64,000 bases of DNA from Paractinoplanes rishiriensis (GCF_016862375.1 NZ_BOMV01000051.1:1-64000); one strand, 5' to 3'. Positions 33,567 through 43,383 are shown, counted from the first letter of the stretch. The notes: generated by a model from the letters alone, not told the origin. Made by a program: numbers and translations.

Positions 33567-33992
33567 GTGCTGCAAGATCTGCTCGAGGGCGCCGGCCGGA
33601 GCATCGTATTCGGCCTGGTGGGCATCGGCCTGATGGCCCTCGGATATGTTTTGGTCGATGTGTTGACGCCCGGCAAGCTGCGCGACCTGATCTGGGCCGA
33701 ACGCAACCACAACGCCGCGCTGCTGCTGGCGGCCAACCAACTGGGCATCGCGCTGATCGTGTTCACCGCGATCTTCACGAGCTACGAGAGCTTCGGCCAG
33801 GGCCTGGCCTCCACGGTCGTCTTCGGCCTGGTGGGCATCGGCGTGATGGGCCTGGCTTTCCTGGTGCTGGACTGGATGACCCCGGGCAAGCTGGGCGACG
33901 TCATCTGCACCCCGGAGCGGCACGGCGGCGCGATGGTGAGCGCGGCGTCCCATTTCGGTGCCGCGCTCATCGTCTGTGCCTGTATCGCCTGA
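33567..33992 (+). CDS. DUF350 membrane protein
   Basis: The product has 141 residues with four transmembrane helices arranged as a duplication: SIVFGLVGIGLMALGYVLVD and STVVFGLVGIGVMGLAFLVL begin the two halves, each followed by a T-P-G-K-L motif. This is DUF350, a small family found with stress-response and spermidine-synthase-like genes in bacteria. It possibly forms a channel or scaffold, with no biochemical function known. GGAGAG lies 5 bp before the GTG start. Confidence 0.82.
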   Translation: MLQDLLEGAGRSIVFGLVGIGLMALGYVLVDVLTPGKLRDLIWAERNHNAALLLAANQLGIALIVFTAIFTSYESFGQGLASTVVFGLVGIGVMGLAFLVLDWMTPGKLGDVICTPERHGGAMVSAASHFGAALIVCACIA

Positions 33993-34086
33993 CCAATCGC
34001 AGAACCGGGTGGCGGTTCCGCGCGGTAGCGCCACCCAGCACACCTGTCCGGCCGGACCTGGTCCGGCCGGACCACAAACGTGCCTG

Positions 34087-35235
34087 TTACGTGCCGTTGC
34101 GGCCGAAGTCGGTGAAGTCCGTGGAGTGGGTGCGGCGGATCTCCGGGAGGTTCTCGCCGATGGCGACGACCACCAGGATGACGACCACGACGGCCAGTTG
34201 GGCGATCGCGACCACGTGCCCGAGCGGCACGGTCGCCAGCACCAGGGCGGTCGCGGCCAGCCGATGGCGTACGCCGCGCAGCCCGAGCCGGCGCAGGAAG
34301 GCGGCGTGCCCGAGCAGATAGACGGCCACCCCGCCGCCGAGGGCCAGGGCGGCGTCCCAGTGCAGCGGCTCGTACGCGTGCCCGACGGTCTTCTTGATGC
34401 CAACCGCGGCGATCACCACGCCGAGCAGGATCGGGTAGTGCGCGAATCCCCACGCCTCCAGCGCCAGCCGGGCCCGCCGGCCCGGCTCGGTGACCCCGGC
34501 CAGCACCTGCTCGGCGCGGCGGTCGTCACCGGCGAAGTAGTACCACCAGAAGTAGTACGCGACACAGAGCGCGAGCACCGCGGTGAGGATCTCGCCGAGG
34601 CCCAGGGGCACGCCGTGGAAGCCCGTGCCGATCGCCAGGATCGACTCGCCGATCGCGACGATCACGACGAGGCCGTGGCGCTCGGCGAAGTGCCCGGCCG
34701 AGATCGTGTGCAGGTTGATCCGGTGCAGGTAGCCGGCGACGATCTGGACCAGCGGCGCGGCCACCCAGAACAGGTACCGCCACGGGTCCGGCACCAGGCC
34801 GCCGGCCAGCACCAGCAGCGCGGCCAGGATGTTCAGCGGGGCGAACACCCTCATCAGGTCGCGGGCGCCCGGCCCGGCGGTGCGGAACAGCACCGCGTGC
34901 ACCAGGGTGACCATCAGGTAGCTGACCCCGAACAGCCAGCCGTACTCGCCGAACGCCCCGGGGATCGCGAGCGCCATCACCAGGAAACCGGCCATCCCGG
35001 TGAGCAGCAGCGTGCGGCGGGTGGTGCTGCTCGGCGCGACCGCGTTGGTGAGCCACGCGTAGGCCGAGTACATCCACCAGATCACGAACAGGATCAGCAG
35101 GACGTTGCCGAGCATGGCGGCGCTGAGGTCGTCGGCCAGCGTCTCGGCCAACTGGATGATCGTGAAGACGAAGACCAGGTCGAAGAAGAGCTCCAGGGTG
35201 GACACCCGGATCGCGGGCGGCGGGGGCTCGGCCAT
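34087..35235 (-). CDS. Low-temperature-requirement A (LtrA) family membrane protein
   Basis: The product has 382 residues and about ten hydrophobic helices. The N-terminus STLELFFDLVFVFTIIQLAE is the family hallmark (E-L-F-F-D-L-V-F-V). Central motifs include HFAERHGLVVIVAIGESILA and the WWYYFAGDD segment, both typical of LtrA. The family was named from a Listeria mutant unable to grow at low temperature. The actual transport or enzymatic role is unknown. It is divergent from the WYL regulator with 45 bp between starts. Confidence 0.85.
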   Translation of the reverse strand: MAEPPPPAIRVSTLELFFDLVFVFTIIQLAETLADDLSAAMLGNVLLILFVIWWMYSAYAWLTNAVAPSSTTRRTLLLTGMAGFLVMALAIPGAFGEYGWLFGVSYLMVTLVHAVLFRTAGPGARDLMRVFAPLNILAALLVLAGGLVPDPWRYLFWVAAPLVQIVAGYLHRINLHTISAGHFAERHGLVVIVAIGESILAIGTGFHGVPLGLGEILTAVLALCVAYYFWWYYFAGDDRRAEQVLAGVTEPGRRARLALEAWGFAHYPILLGVVIAAVGIKKTVGHAYEPLHWDAALALGGGVAVYLLGHAAFLRRLGLRGVRHRLAATALVLATVPLGHVVAIAQLAVVVVILVVVAIGENLPEIRRTHSTDFTDFGRNGT

Positions 35236-35280
35236 GGCGGCAGCCTAATTGTGTCGTACCCCCGGCCTAACATCCGGACC

Positions 35281-35973
35281 GTGAACCGTACCGATCGCCT
35301 CTACGCCCTGGTCGAGGAACTGCGCGCGGTGGCGCCGCGGCCGCGCAGCGCACGCTGGCTGGCCCACCGGTTCGAGGTGAGCGTCCGTACGGTCGAGCGC
35401 GACATCTCGGCGCTGCAACAGTCCGGCACGCCGGTCTACGCCGAAACGGGCCGCACCGGCGGTTACTGCCTCGACCGGGCGCACACGCTGCCGCCGGTCA
35501 ACTTCACGCCGGACGAGGCGGTGGCGATGGCGCTGGCGTTGCGACGGCTGGCCGGCACCCCGTTCCACGCGCCGGCCGCCACGGCGCTGCGCAAGCTGGT
35601 GGCGGCCATGCATGCCGGCGACGCGGCCCGGGCCCGCACGCTGGCGTCCCGCATCCATCTGGTGGGTGGTGCGCCGGCCGTCGAGATGCCGCGGGTGGTG
35701 GCCGATGCGCTGTCGACCGGCCGGGTGCTGCGCATCTCGTACGCGAACCGGTCCGGCACCGCCAGCCGGCGCGAGATCGAGCCGCTCGCGTTCGTGGGCA
35801 GCCCCACCCACTGGTACCTGGTGGCCTGGTGCCGCCTGCGCGAGTCGGTGCGGGCGTTCCGCACCGACCGGATCGGCACGGTCGGGGTGACCGCCGAGGT
35901 GCCGCCGCCGCGCGAGCTGGCGGCCGGCGACCTCGACATCCCCGAAGGGCTGGCCCAGCTCAGCCTTGCGTAA
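35281..35973 (+). CDS. YafY-type regulator (HTH_11 plus WYL domain)
   Basis: The product has 230 residues. The HTH region WLAHRFEVSVRTVERDISAL is of the DeoR/HTH_11 type. The C-terminal WYL domain contains IEPLAFVGSPTHWYLVAWC and SVRAFRTDRI, the conserved residues that bind nucleic acid or nucleotide ligands in this family. Such proteins often sense DNA damage or small nucleotides, but this one sits beside LtrA and VOC genes, a common single-component layout. Its stop overlaps the convergent VOC gene by 14 bp. GTG start at 35281. Confidence 0.85.
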   Translation: MNRTDRLYALVEELRAVAPRPRSARWLAHRFEVSVRTVERDISALQQSGTPVYAETGRTGGYCLDRAHTLPPVNFTPDEAVAMALALRRLAGTPFHAPAATALRKLVAAMHAGDAARARTLASRIHLVGGAPAVEMPRVVADALSTGRVLRISYANRSGTASRREIEPLAFVGSPTHWYLVAWCRLRESVRAFRTDRIGTVGVTAEVPPPRELAAGDLDIPEGLAQLSLA

Positions 35974-36313
35974 AAACGCCGAAATGGTTGCCCGACGGGT
36001 CGAGCACGTGGGCATAACTGAGACCTTCCGGGTCGCCCTGCGGCGGCACCAGCACCTTGCCGCCGGCCGCCTCGATCCGGCGGCAGGCCTCGGCGGTGTC
36101 GTCGACCAGCACGGTAAAGATCGCGTAGTTGGGCACGTTGCCCTCGGTGTTGAAGATGCCGCCGTTCAGGCCGCCCTCGTCCGGCGTGCTGACGATCCGG
36201 TAACCGCCGTCGTCGGCGAACGTCCAGCCGAAGACCTCGCCGTAGAAACGCTGCGCCACCTCGGGCTCGCTGGTGCCGATCTCGAACCAGCCGATGCCGT
36301 TGACTGCGGACAT
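35960..36313 (-). CDS. VOC-superfamily glyoxalase-like protein
   Basis: The product has 117 residues. GWFEIGTSEPEVAQRFYGEV is the first module and AHVLDPSGNHFGVFTQG the last, with Asp-Pro-x-Gly-Asn-x-Phe-Gly typical of VOC enzymes. IFTVLVDDTAEACRRIEAAG links them. Related proteins are annotated as extradiol-dioxygenase-like or quinone-binding. No substrate is inferred. It is convergent with and overlaps the WYL regulator gene. Confidence 0.8.
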   Translation of the reverse strand: MSAVNGIGWFEIGTSEPEVAQRFYGEVFGWTFADDGGYRIVSTPDEGGLNGGIFNTEGNVPNYAIFTVLVDDTAEACRRIEAAGGKVLVPPQGDPEGLSYAHVLDPSGNHFGVFTQG

Positions 36314-36426
36314 GTCCTGCTCCCTCGTTCCGGGCCGGCCCGTCGCCGGCGAGTTCCACCATCGCTGGCCGCGGCGACAGCCTCCTGTCGGTGTTTCCGG
36401 ATCTGGTTACGACTAGCCTCGGGGGA

Positions 36427-37212
36427 GTGGGAACCGCACTTGTCATCGAGAACGACCCGTCCGACGACCTGCGCCGGCTGGGCGAGTGGCTGACCGAGGC
36501 CGGCCTCGAGCTCACCGTGCTGCGGCCGTACGCCGGTGATCCGCTGCCGGCGACGCTCGACGACCACCTGGCGCTGGTGGTGCTGGGCGGCGACCAGAAT
36601 GCGTACTCGGCCGCCGACGGCACCCCGGGCGCGCCGTGGTTCCCGGAGCTGGAGGGGCTGCTGCGCAAGGCGGTCCGCAACCGGGTGCCTACCCTGGCCG
36701 TCTGCCTCGGCGGTCAGCTGCTCGCCCAGGCGCACGGCGGCCTGGTCGAACGCAGCACCTCGGGCCCCGAGATCGGCCCGGGCCTGGTCGGCAAGCGCGA
36801 CGCGGCCGACACCGACCCGCTGTTCAAGTGGGTGCCGCTGCTGCCCGACGTGATCCAGTGGCACCGCGACGAGATCACCGAGTTGCCGCTCAAGGCCGTG
36901 CTGCTGGCCGCCTCCAGCCGGTACCCGCACCAGGCGTTCCGGCTCGGCGACCGGGCCTGGGGCGTCCAGTTCCACATCGAGTGCGACATCGCGATGATCG
37001 AGCGGTGGGCCGTCGACGACCGGGCCTCGCTCGACGAGCTGGGCTACGACCCGGAGGCCGTGGTCTATGCGATCGCCGAGGTGCTGCCGGACGTCGAGGA
37101 GGTGTGGCAGCCGTTCGCGGCCCGGTTCGCGTCGCTCGCGCTGGGCACCCTGCCGGACGCCGACATACCGGCCGCCGGCACCGGGTCGACGCTGCCCCTG
37201 CTGGGCCAGTAA
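36427..37212 (+). CDS. Class I glutamine amidotransferase
   Basis: The product has 261 residues. The nucleophile elbow is TLAVCLGGQLLAQAHGG (Cys in C-L-G-G-Q) and the partner His-Glu is in WGVQFHIECD. LALVVLGGDQNAYSAADG is the oxyanion region. It resembles stand-alone GMP-synthase-like amidotransferases (YfeJ type). Its stop overlaps the glnE start by one base (TAATG), so it is translationally coupled to GlnE and may take part in nitrogen handling, for example as a glutaminase or gamma-glutamyl hydrolase. Confidence 0.85.
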   Translation: MGTALVIENDPSDDLRRLGEWLTEAGLELTVLRPYAGDPLPATLDDHLALVVLGGDQNAYSAADGTPGAPWFPELEGLLRKAVRNRVPTLAVCLGGQLLAQAHGGLVERSTSGPEIGPGLVGKRDAADTDPLFKWVPLLPDVIQWHRDEITELPLKAVLLAASSRYPHQAFRLGDRAWGVQFHIECDIAMIERWAVDDRASLDELGYDPEAVVYAIAEVLPDVEEVWQPFAARFASLALGTLPDADIPAAGTGSTLPLLGQ

Positions 37213-40200
37213 TGACACGGCCCAGCCGGCTGGCCCGGTACGGCTTCGCCGACAACGGTGACCGGGCGGCCGATCTGCTCGGTCCCACCGGGCTGCGGCT
37301 GTGGGACGTCGAGTCGCACGCGCCCACCGGCACCGACGCGGCCGAGCTGATCCATTCGCTGTCCCGGGCCGCCGACCCCAACCTGGCGCTGCGCCAGCTG
37401 CACCGGCTGGTCGACGCGGCCGGCCGGGCCGCCGACCGGGGCAACGGCCGCAAGGTCACCGGGCCGGCCGGCGAGATCAGCCCCAACGAGGCGACCGAGG
37501 CGGTGATCGGCGCCCTCTACCGCGATCACGGGCTCCGCCGACGGCTGGTCGCGGTGCTCGGCGCGTCCTCGGCACTCGGCGACCACCTGGTGGCCAACCC
37601 GGACGACTGGCAGGTGCTGGCCACCGGCAAGACCGGCCTGCCGCCGAACGCCGAGGGGCACCTGGAGGTCGAGGACGAGCTCACCGTGCCGGTGCTGCGC
37701 CGGCAATATCGGATCGCCCTGCTGCGCATCGTGGCGGCCGACCTCACCGGCGGGCGCGGGCTGGAGCCGACCATGGCGGCGCTGTCCCGGCTGGCCGACG
37801 AGACGCTCGGTGCCGCGTACGGCATCGCCGTGGCCGGCCTGCCGGCAGGCGTGACCGAACCGCGGCTGGCGGTGGTCGCGATGGGCAAGTGCGGTGGCAA
37901 CGAGCTGAACTACGTGTCCGATGTGGACGTCATCTTCGTGGCGGCCACCGATGAGGACCTGAGCGCCGGCACCACGGTGGCGGCCCGGCTCATCGAGATC
38001 TGCGGGCAGGTGGCCTGGCCGGTGGACGCGGCGCTGCGCCCCGAGGGCAGCCGCGGGCCGCTGGTCCGCACCCTCGCCAGCCACCAGGCCTACTACCGCA
38101 AGTGGGCCCGCACCTGGGAGTTCCAGGCGCTGCTCAAGGCACGCCCGGCGGCCGGCGACGAGGCCCTGGCCCAGGAGTGGCTGGCCGACCTGGCGCCGCT
38201 GATCTGGCACGCGGCCGAGCGGCCCGAGGCGGTCGCCGACGTCCGCGACATGCGCCGCAAAATCATCGACAACGTGCCGGCCAACCAGCTCGACCGCGAG
38301 ATCAAGAAGGGGCCGGGCGGCCTGCGCGACATCGAGTTCGCGGTGCAGTTGCTCCAGCTCGTGCACGGCCGGATCGACGAGACGCTGCGCAGCGGTGGCA
38401 CGCTGCCGGCGCTGCGGGCGCTGGTGGCGGGCGGGTATGTGGGCCGGCAGGACGGCGAGACGCTGCTGCGTGGCTACCGCTTCCTGCGTGGCGTCGAGCA
38501 CCGGCTGCAACTGCAGAATTTGAAGCGTACGCACACCGTGCCGGACGATCCGGCGGCGGTGCGCTGGCTGGCCGCCGCGCTCGGCTACACGGCGTTGCCC
38601 GGCCGGGACGCGGTCGAGGCGTTCCGGTCCGACTGGGTGGGTCACGCCGCGCAGGTCCGCCGGCTGCACGTCAAGCTGCTCTACCAGCCGCTGCTCGAGG
38701 CGGTGGCCCGGGTGCCGTCCGAGGCGTTGCGGATGACCGCCGAGTCGGCCGGCAAGCGCCTCGAGATCCTCGGTTTCGCCGACCCCACCGGCGCGGTCCG
38801 CCACCTGCAGGCGCTGACCGGCGGGGTGACCCGCACGGCGGCCATCCAGCGCACCCTGCTGCCGATGCTGCTCCAGGAGTTCGCCGACGCCCCCGAACCG
38901 GACCGCGGCCTGCTCAATTACCGGCACGTGTCCGACAAGCTGGGCAGCACGCCGTGGTATCTGCGGTTGCTGCGCGACGGCGGCCCGGTGGCCCGCCGGC
39001 TGGCCCGGGTGCTGAGCCTGTCCCGGTACGCGACCGACCTGCTCACCCGCGACCCGGAGGCGTTGCGGCTGCTGGCCGAGGACGCCGAACTGGTGCCGCG
39101 CAGCCGGGAATCGCTGATCGACGGGTTCGCGGCCGCGGCCGAACGCCACGCGGACGACCCGGTCAAGGCCATCACCGCGGTCCGCGCGCTGCGCCGCCGC
39201 GAATTGTTCCGGCTGGCCTGCGCCGACATCCTGAGCCGGGCCGGCAGCCTGGCACCGGCCCAGCCGCTGGACGTCAACGCGCTCGGCATCGCGCTGTCCG
39301 ACGTCACCGACGCCACCCTGAACGCGGCCCTGCAGGTGGCCCGCCGCTCGCGCACCGCACCGGCCGGCCTGCGCTTCGCGATCATCGGGATGGGCCGCCT
39401 GGGCGGGTACGAGATGAGCTACCCGTCGGACGCCGATGTGCTGTTCGTCTACGACGCGCCGGAGGGTGCGCCGGAGCGGGAGACCAGCGCCGCGGCGCAC
39501 GCGATCGCCGAGGAACTGCGCCGGGTGCTGACCGCGCCGGCCCCCGACCCGCCACTCGGCATCGACGCCGACCTGCGACCCGAGGGCCGGCAGGGTCCGC
39601 TGGTCCGCAGCCTGGCGGCCTACCAGCAGTACTACGCCCGCTGGTCGAAGGTGTGGGAGGCGCAGGCGCTGCTGCGGGCCCGCTTCGTCAGCGGCGACGA
39701 CTCGCTGGGCCGGGAGTTCGAGGCGCTGGCCGACACGATGCGGTACCCCGACGGCGGGCTGACCCGCGACCAGGTGGTCGAGATCCGCCGGATCAAGGCC
39801 CGGGTCGAGACCGAGCGGATGCCCCGCGGCGCCGACCCGAACACGCACACCAAGCTCGGCCGCGGCGGTCTGGCCGACGTCGAGTGGGCGGTGCAGCTGA
39901 TGCAGTTGCGGCACGCGTACGCGCTGCCGGACCTGCGCAAGACCCGCACGATCGAGGCGCTCGTCGCGGAGACGGAGGGCGGTCTGGTCGACCGGGCGGA
40001 CGCGGCCGCGATGACCGAGGGCTGGACCCTGGCGGCCCAGGTGCGCAACGCGCTCACCCTGGTGCGCGGCCGTCCCACCGACCAGTTGCCGCGGCACGGC
40101 GTCGAACTGGCCGGCACCGTGCAACTGCTGGGCGGCGGCGACCCGGGCGAGTTCGTCGACCGCTACCTGCGGCTGACCCGCCGCTCCCGGGCCGCCATGG

Positions 40201-40220
40201 AACGCGTCATGGACTCCTGA
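37212..40220 (+). CDS. glnE: Bifunctional glutamine synthetase adenylyltransferase/adenylyl-removing enzyme
   Basis: The product has 1002 residues with two nucleotidyltransferase domains. The N-terminal removase half has VAMGKCGGNELNYVSDVDVI. The C-terminal transferase half has IIGMGRLGGYEMSYPSDADV, both ending in the catalytic D-x-D. Each half is followed by the helical GlnE region with PLVRTLASHQAYYRKWARTW and PLVRSLAAYQQYYARWSKVW. It modifies the Tyr of GlnA1 in response to nitrogen status (via PII in many bacteria). In M. tuberculosis it lies between glnA2 and glnA1 exactly as here. ATG 37212 is used. Confidence 0.95.
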   Translation: MTRPSRLARYGFADNGDRAADLLGPTGLRLWDVESHAPTGTDAAELIHSLSRAADPNLALRQLHRLVDAAGRAADRGNGRKVTGPAGEISPNEATEAVIGALYRDHGLRRRLVAVLGASSALGDHLVANPDDWQVLATGKTGLPPNAEGHLEVEDELTVPVLRRQYRIALLRIVAADLTGGRGLEPTMAALSRLADETLGAAYGIAVAGLPAGVTEPRLAVVAMGKCGGNELNYVSDVDVIFVAATDEDLSAGTTVAARLIEICGQVAWPVDAALRPEGSRGPLVRTLASHQAYYRKWARTWEFQALLKARPAAGDEALAQEWLADLAPLIWHAAERPEAVADVRDMRRKIIDNVPANQLDREIKKGPGGLRDIEFAVQLLQLVHGRIDETLRSGGTLPALRALVAGGYVGRQDGETLLRGYRFLRGVEHRLQLQNLKRTHTVPDDPAAVRWLAAALGYTALPGRDAVEAFRSDWVGHAAQVRRLHVKLLYQPLLEAVARVPSEALRMTAESAGKRLEILGFADPTGAVRHLQALTGGVTRTAAIQRTLLPMLLQEFADAPEPDRGLLNYRHVSDKLGSTPWYLRLLRDGGPVARRLARVLSLSRYATDLLTRDPEALRLLAEDAELVPRSRESLIDGFAAAAERHADDPVKAITAVRALRRRELFRLACADILSRAGSLAPAQPLDVNALGIALSDVTDATLNAALQVARRSRTAPAGLRFAIIGMGRLGGYEMSYPSDADVLFVYDAPEGAPERETSAAAHAIAEELRRVLTAPAPDPPLGIDADLRPEGRQGPLVRSLAAYQQYYARWSKVWEAQALLRARFVSGDDSLGREFEALADTMRYPDGGLTRDQVVEIRRIKARVETERMPRGADPNTHTKLGRGGLADVEWAVQLMQLRHAYALPDLRKTRTIEALVAETEGGLVDRADAAAMTEGWTLAAQVRNALTLVRGRPTDQLPRHGVELAGTVQLLGGGDPGEFVDRYLRLTRRSRAAMERVMDS

Positions 40221-40235
40221 TCGCGCTGCCCCGAG

Positions 40236-41798
40236 TCAGCTGCTCAGCGTGTATCGGCCCGGTGCCGGGACCCGCACCGTCGTCCAGTCGCCGTCGGGTT
40301 CGACGGTCGCGCCGCCGTCCGCGCGCAGCCAGCGGGAGTAGCGCACCCGGACCGGCACGTCACCCGCCGCGGGCGCGTCGAAGGTGATGGCAGCCGCGGT
40401 GACGGCGACCAGCGGCGCCGCGACGACCGGCTGGTGGCCGGCGACCCGGTAGAGGCGCCAGTGCGGGTCGCGCCAGACCTCGGTGAGGTAGGGGAGACCG
40501 CCGGTGACCAGGGCTGCCTCGGGACGGCCCGACCAGGTGAGCTCGGCGTCGGGCACCGCCACGAACTGCACGGCAAGCTGGGCGAGCCAGTCACGGTAGG
40601 TGTCGGCATTGAGGGGTACGCCGGTGCCGCGCGCGCCGGGGATGGCGGTGAAGAACAGCGGGTTGCGGTCGATGTCGGCCTGCCGCAGCCAGCCCCTGGC
40701 GAGCGGGAGATCGCCGAGGCGGGCGGCTTCCCAGTAGTCGCGGGTCGGCGGGATCTCGACGCGGCCGGTGAGCTGTTCCTGGGCGAGGCGGGCCCGCAGC
40801 GGCGCGAAGTAGGCGGGGTCGGCGCTGGGATTGCCGAGGTCGCGGAGGTCGCCGGTCACCACGGGCGGCTGCCACCAGCAGGCGGCGGCAAGCAGCACCC
40901 CCACCGCCCAGAGCGGCATCCGGGCGTGCAGGCGGGGAAGCGTTGCGTAAGCGGCCAGCACCGGAAGAGTGAACATCACCGACAGGCGGGTGGCGTTCAG
41001 GCCCACCGGGGTGTGCACCAGGGCGGCGGCCAGCACGCCCAGCGCCGACAGCACCCCGCCGATGCGGACCGCGCGCAGCGGGACCAGGGCCGCCACCGCG
41101 AGGCTCGCCACCACCGCGCGGATCGTGTCGGTGCGGCTGATGTTCATCCAGCCGCCGTCGCCGAACAGCAGCGCCGCCGCCAGCAACGGCACCGCGGCCG
41201 GCACCGCGATCAGCAGCCCCGGCCGGACCCGGCGGGACAGCAGCAGCGCCACCCCGGCCAGCCCCAGGAACAGCGCCACCACCGGGCTCGTCGCGGCCGC
41301 CAGCAGGGCGAACACCGCCGCGAGCCACTGCCTGGTCGCGCTGGTCAGGGCGACCAGGGCGGCGAGACCCAGGGCCACCCCTAGGCCGTACGTGATCCGG
41401 CCGCTCACCAGGTTGCCGGCGATGCATGCCGTGCCCACCAGGACACCGAGGCCGGGCCGGGGCGCGCCGGTGCGGCGGAACAGGACCGCGAGCAGCACCG
41501 CGGCCGCTACCAGGGCGAGCGCGCCGGTCATCCGCACGCCCAGCAGGGCCATCACGGGCTGCGACAGCAGGCTGTAGCCGAGTTGGTTGACGCCCGCGTA
41601 CCACCGCAGGTCGACCGGCGTGTAGCCGTGCGCCGCGAAGAAGTCGGCCCGCGCCACCTGGGCGGACAGATCCGAGCCGAGCGCGGGCAGGAGCAGGTAG
41701 GCGACACCGGGAACCGCCGCGACCACGGCGGTGACCCACTCCAACCGGTGCCGAGCGAACACCCGCCAGACAGTACCGGGCACCGCCCGGGCGACCAC
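40236..41798 (-). CDS. Large integral membrane protein, possible GT-C-type glycosyltransferase
   Basis: The product has 520 residues and about ten transmembrane helices over residues 15-320, then an outside domain of about 190 residues. Early motifs read GSDLSAQVARADFFAAHGYTP, with acidic residues in the first loop after helix 1, as in polytopic GT-C glycosyltransferases. The soluble tail contains WSGRPEAALVTGGLPYLTEV, resembling DUF-type membrane proteins of actinobacterial envelope loci. The function is not known. It is divergent from the MptB-like gene with 52 bp between starts, which supports a shared role in envelope polysaccharide assembly. Confidence 0.6.
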   Translation of the reverse strand: MVARAVPGTVWRVFARHRLEWVTAVVAAVPGVAYLLLPALGSDLSAQVARADFFAAHGYTPVDLRWYAGVNQLGYSLLSQPVMALLGVRMTGALALVAAAVLLAVLFRRTGAPRPGLGVLVGTACIAGNLVSGRITYGLGVALGLAALVALTSATRQWLAAVFALLAAATSPVVALFLGLAGVALLLSRRVRPGLLIAVPAAVPLLAAALLFGDGGWMNISRTDTIRAVVASLAVAALVPLRAVRIGGVLSALGVLAAALVHTPVGLNATRLSVMFTLPVLAAYATLPRLHARMPLWAVGVLLAAACWWQPPVVTGDLRDLGNPSADPAYFAPLRARLAQEQLTGRVEIPPTRDYWEAARLGDLPLARGWLRQADIDRNPLFFTAIPGARGTGVPLNADTYRDWLAQLAVQFVAVPDAELTWSGRPEAALVTGGLPYLTEVWRDPHWRLYRVAGHQPVVAAPLVAVTAAAITFDAPAAGDVPVRVRYSRWLRADGGATVEPDGDWTTVRVPAPGRYTLSS

Positions 41799-41850
41799 CG
41801 GCGCGCGGGAGATATCGTCGTTGGGGTGCGCGGATCAAGTGGAGCAGCCG

Positions 41851-43383
41851 GTGACTGAAAGCGTGTTGTCGCGGCCGTCGGTTTTGCGTTATCTCGGCCT
41901 GTTCGGCTCGGTCTGCTGCGCCGTCGCCGGCCTGTTCCACGGCGCCGGCCCGGAACTGGTCCGGCACCTTTCGCTGACCAGCGTGCTGCAGAGCCCGTAC
42001 GGCCCGCTGGCGCTCTCGCTCTGGACGGTCGGCCTGGCGGCGCTGTGCGTGGCCTGGTGGTACGGGATCCGGCTGACCGGTCGCGGAGCGCTCAGCGTGC
42101 GCTGGATCGTCGTCACCGCCGCGCTGTGGTGCCTGCCGATGCTGGTCACCCTGCCGCTCGGCAGCCGCGACCTGTACGCGTACGCCTGTCAGGGCACGCT
42201 CTACGCCTCCGGCGGCAACCCGTACCTGCAGGGGGTGTCCTCGCAGCCGTGCCCGTGGCTCGACTCGATGTCGGTGATCTGGCGGGACACCCCGACGCCG
42301 TACGGGCCGGTGTTCGTGGTCTTCGCGGGCCTGGCCGTGGCGCCGGGTTCGCAGTTCCTCGCGCTGGCCGTCTTCCGTGCGCTGGCCGTGGTCTCGCTGG
42401 TCCTGCTCGCGGCGGTGCTGCCGGTGCTGGCTCGCCGGGCCGGCGCGCCGGTCGACCGGGCCATGTGGCTGGTGCTGGCCAGCCCGCTGGTGTCAGTTCA
42501 TCTCGTCGGCGGTGGCCACAACGACGCCACGACGATGGCGTTGCTCGTGGCCGGGATGGCGCTGCTCGCCGGCCGGTCGGTGCGCGCCGGTGCGCTGGTC
42601 GCCGGCGGTTCGCTGCTCGGGCTGGCCGCCGCGGTCAAGCCCACGCTCGGTGTGATCCTGCCGTTCGGGGCGTTGCTGGCCGCGGGCGGGCCGGCCCTGT
42701 TCCCGCCGACCGGCTCACCCGGCGGGCGGTGGCGGGCCATGGGCCTGCCGGAGCCCGCGGCGCTGGCCCTGATCTTCCGGCGCGGTGGAGCGGTGCTGGC
42801 GTCGGCGCTGGGCACGCTGGTGCTCCTCTCGTACGCCTCGGGCCTCGGCATGGGCTGGGTCACCGCGCTCTCCGGAGCCAACAAGGCGGTGAACTGGACG
42901 TCCCCGATGACCGGGGCCGGCATCACCGTGAACGCGATCGGGAAGTGGTTCGGCCTGCAGTGGGATGCCGTGCCGGCGGCCCGGGTCGTGGCGCTGATCC
43001 TGCTGGCCGTCGCCCTGGTGGCGATCGTCTGGCGGACCCGCCGGGAGAGTCCGTTCTACGGTGCGGCGCTGGCCTGCCTCGCGGTGATCTTCCTGGCGCC
43101 GATCACCCAGCCCTGGTATCTGACCTGGCCGGCCGTGCTGCTGGCGGTGACCACGGTGCCCGCCCGCTGGTTCGCCGGCACCGTGGTGCTCTCGATGTTC
43201 ACCATCCTGCCCTCCGGGGACGGCTCGTTCCGCTACCTGCAGGTGCCGCTGTCGTTCGTGATGACCGCCCTGGTCGTGTGGGTGGCCGTCCGCGCGGTCC
43301 GCTGGCTGCGCCGGGAACGGGCGGACACCGGCGACGCGGCACCGGAGCCGATCGGCAAACCGGGCCCGGTGCCCTCGCGCTGA
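41851..43383 (+). CDS. mptB: Polyprenol-phosphate-mannose alpha-1,6-mannosyltransferase, MptB-like
   Basis: The 510-residue protein has about 13 transmembrane helices. The first outside loop has PLGSRDLYAYACQGTLYASG, where the R-D-Y-like acidic motif of GT-C enzymes is the likely catalytic site. VSVHLVGGGHNDATTMALLVAG and AAVKPTLGVILPFG match MptA/MptB proteins. MptB builds the alpha-1,6-mannan core of lipomannan using polyprenol-phosphate-mannose. The GTG start at 41851 follows GGAG by seven bases. The neighbouring large membrane protein on the other strand may serve the same pathway. Confidence 0.75.
   Translation: MTESVLSRPSVLRYLGLFGSVCCAVAGLFHGAGPELVRHLSLTSVLQSPYGPLALSLWTVGLAALCVAWWYGIRLTGRGALSVRWIVVTAALWCLPMLVTLPLGSRDLYAYACQGTLYASGGNPYLQGVSSQPCPWLDSMSVIWRDTPTPYGPVFVVFAGLAVAPGSQFLALAVFRALAVVSLVLLAAVLPVLARRAGAPVDRAMWLVLASPLVSVHLVGGGHNDATTMALLVAGMALLAGRSVRAGALVAGGSLLGLAAAVKPTLGVILPFGALLAAGGPALFPPTGSPGGRWRAMGLPEPAALALIFRRGGAVLASALGTLVLLSYASGLGMGWVTALSGANKAVNWTSPMTGAGITVNAIGKWFGLQWDAVPAARVVALILLAVALVAIVWRTRRESPFYGAALACLAVIFLAPITQPWYLTWPAVLLAVTTVPARWFAGTVVLSMFTILPSGDGSFRYLQVPLSFVMTALVVWVAVRAVRWLRRERADTGDAAPEPIGKPGPVPSR

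Noticed and set aside
37065..40124. 1019-codon open frame on the minus strand
   Set aside because: It is antisense to glnE, whose motifs are complete on the plus strand. The minus translation is His/Gln/Arg/Pro-rich with no motifs.
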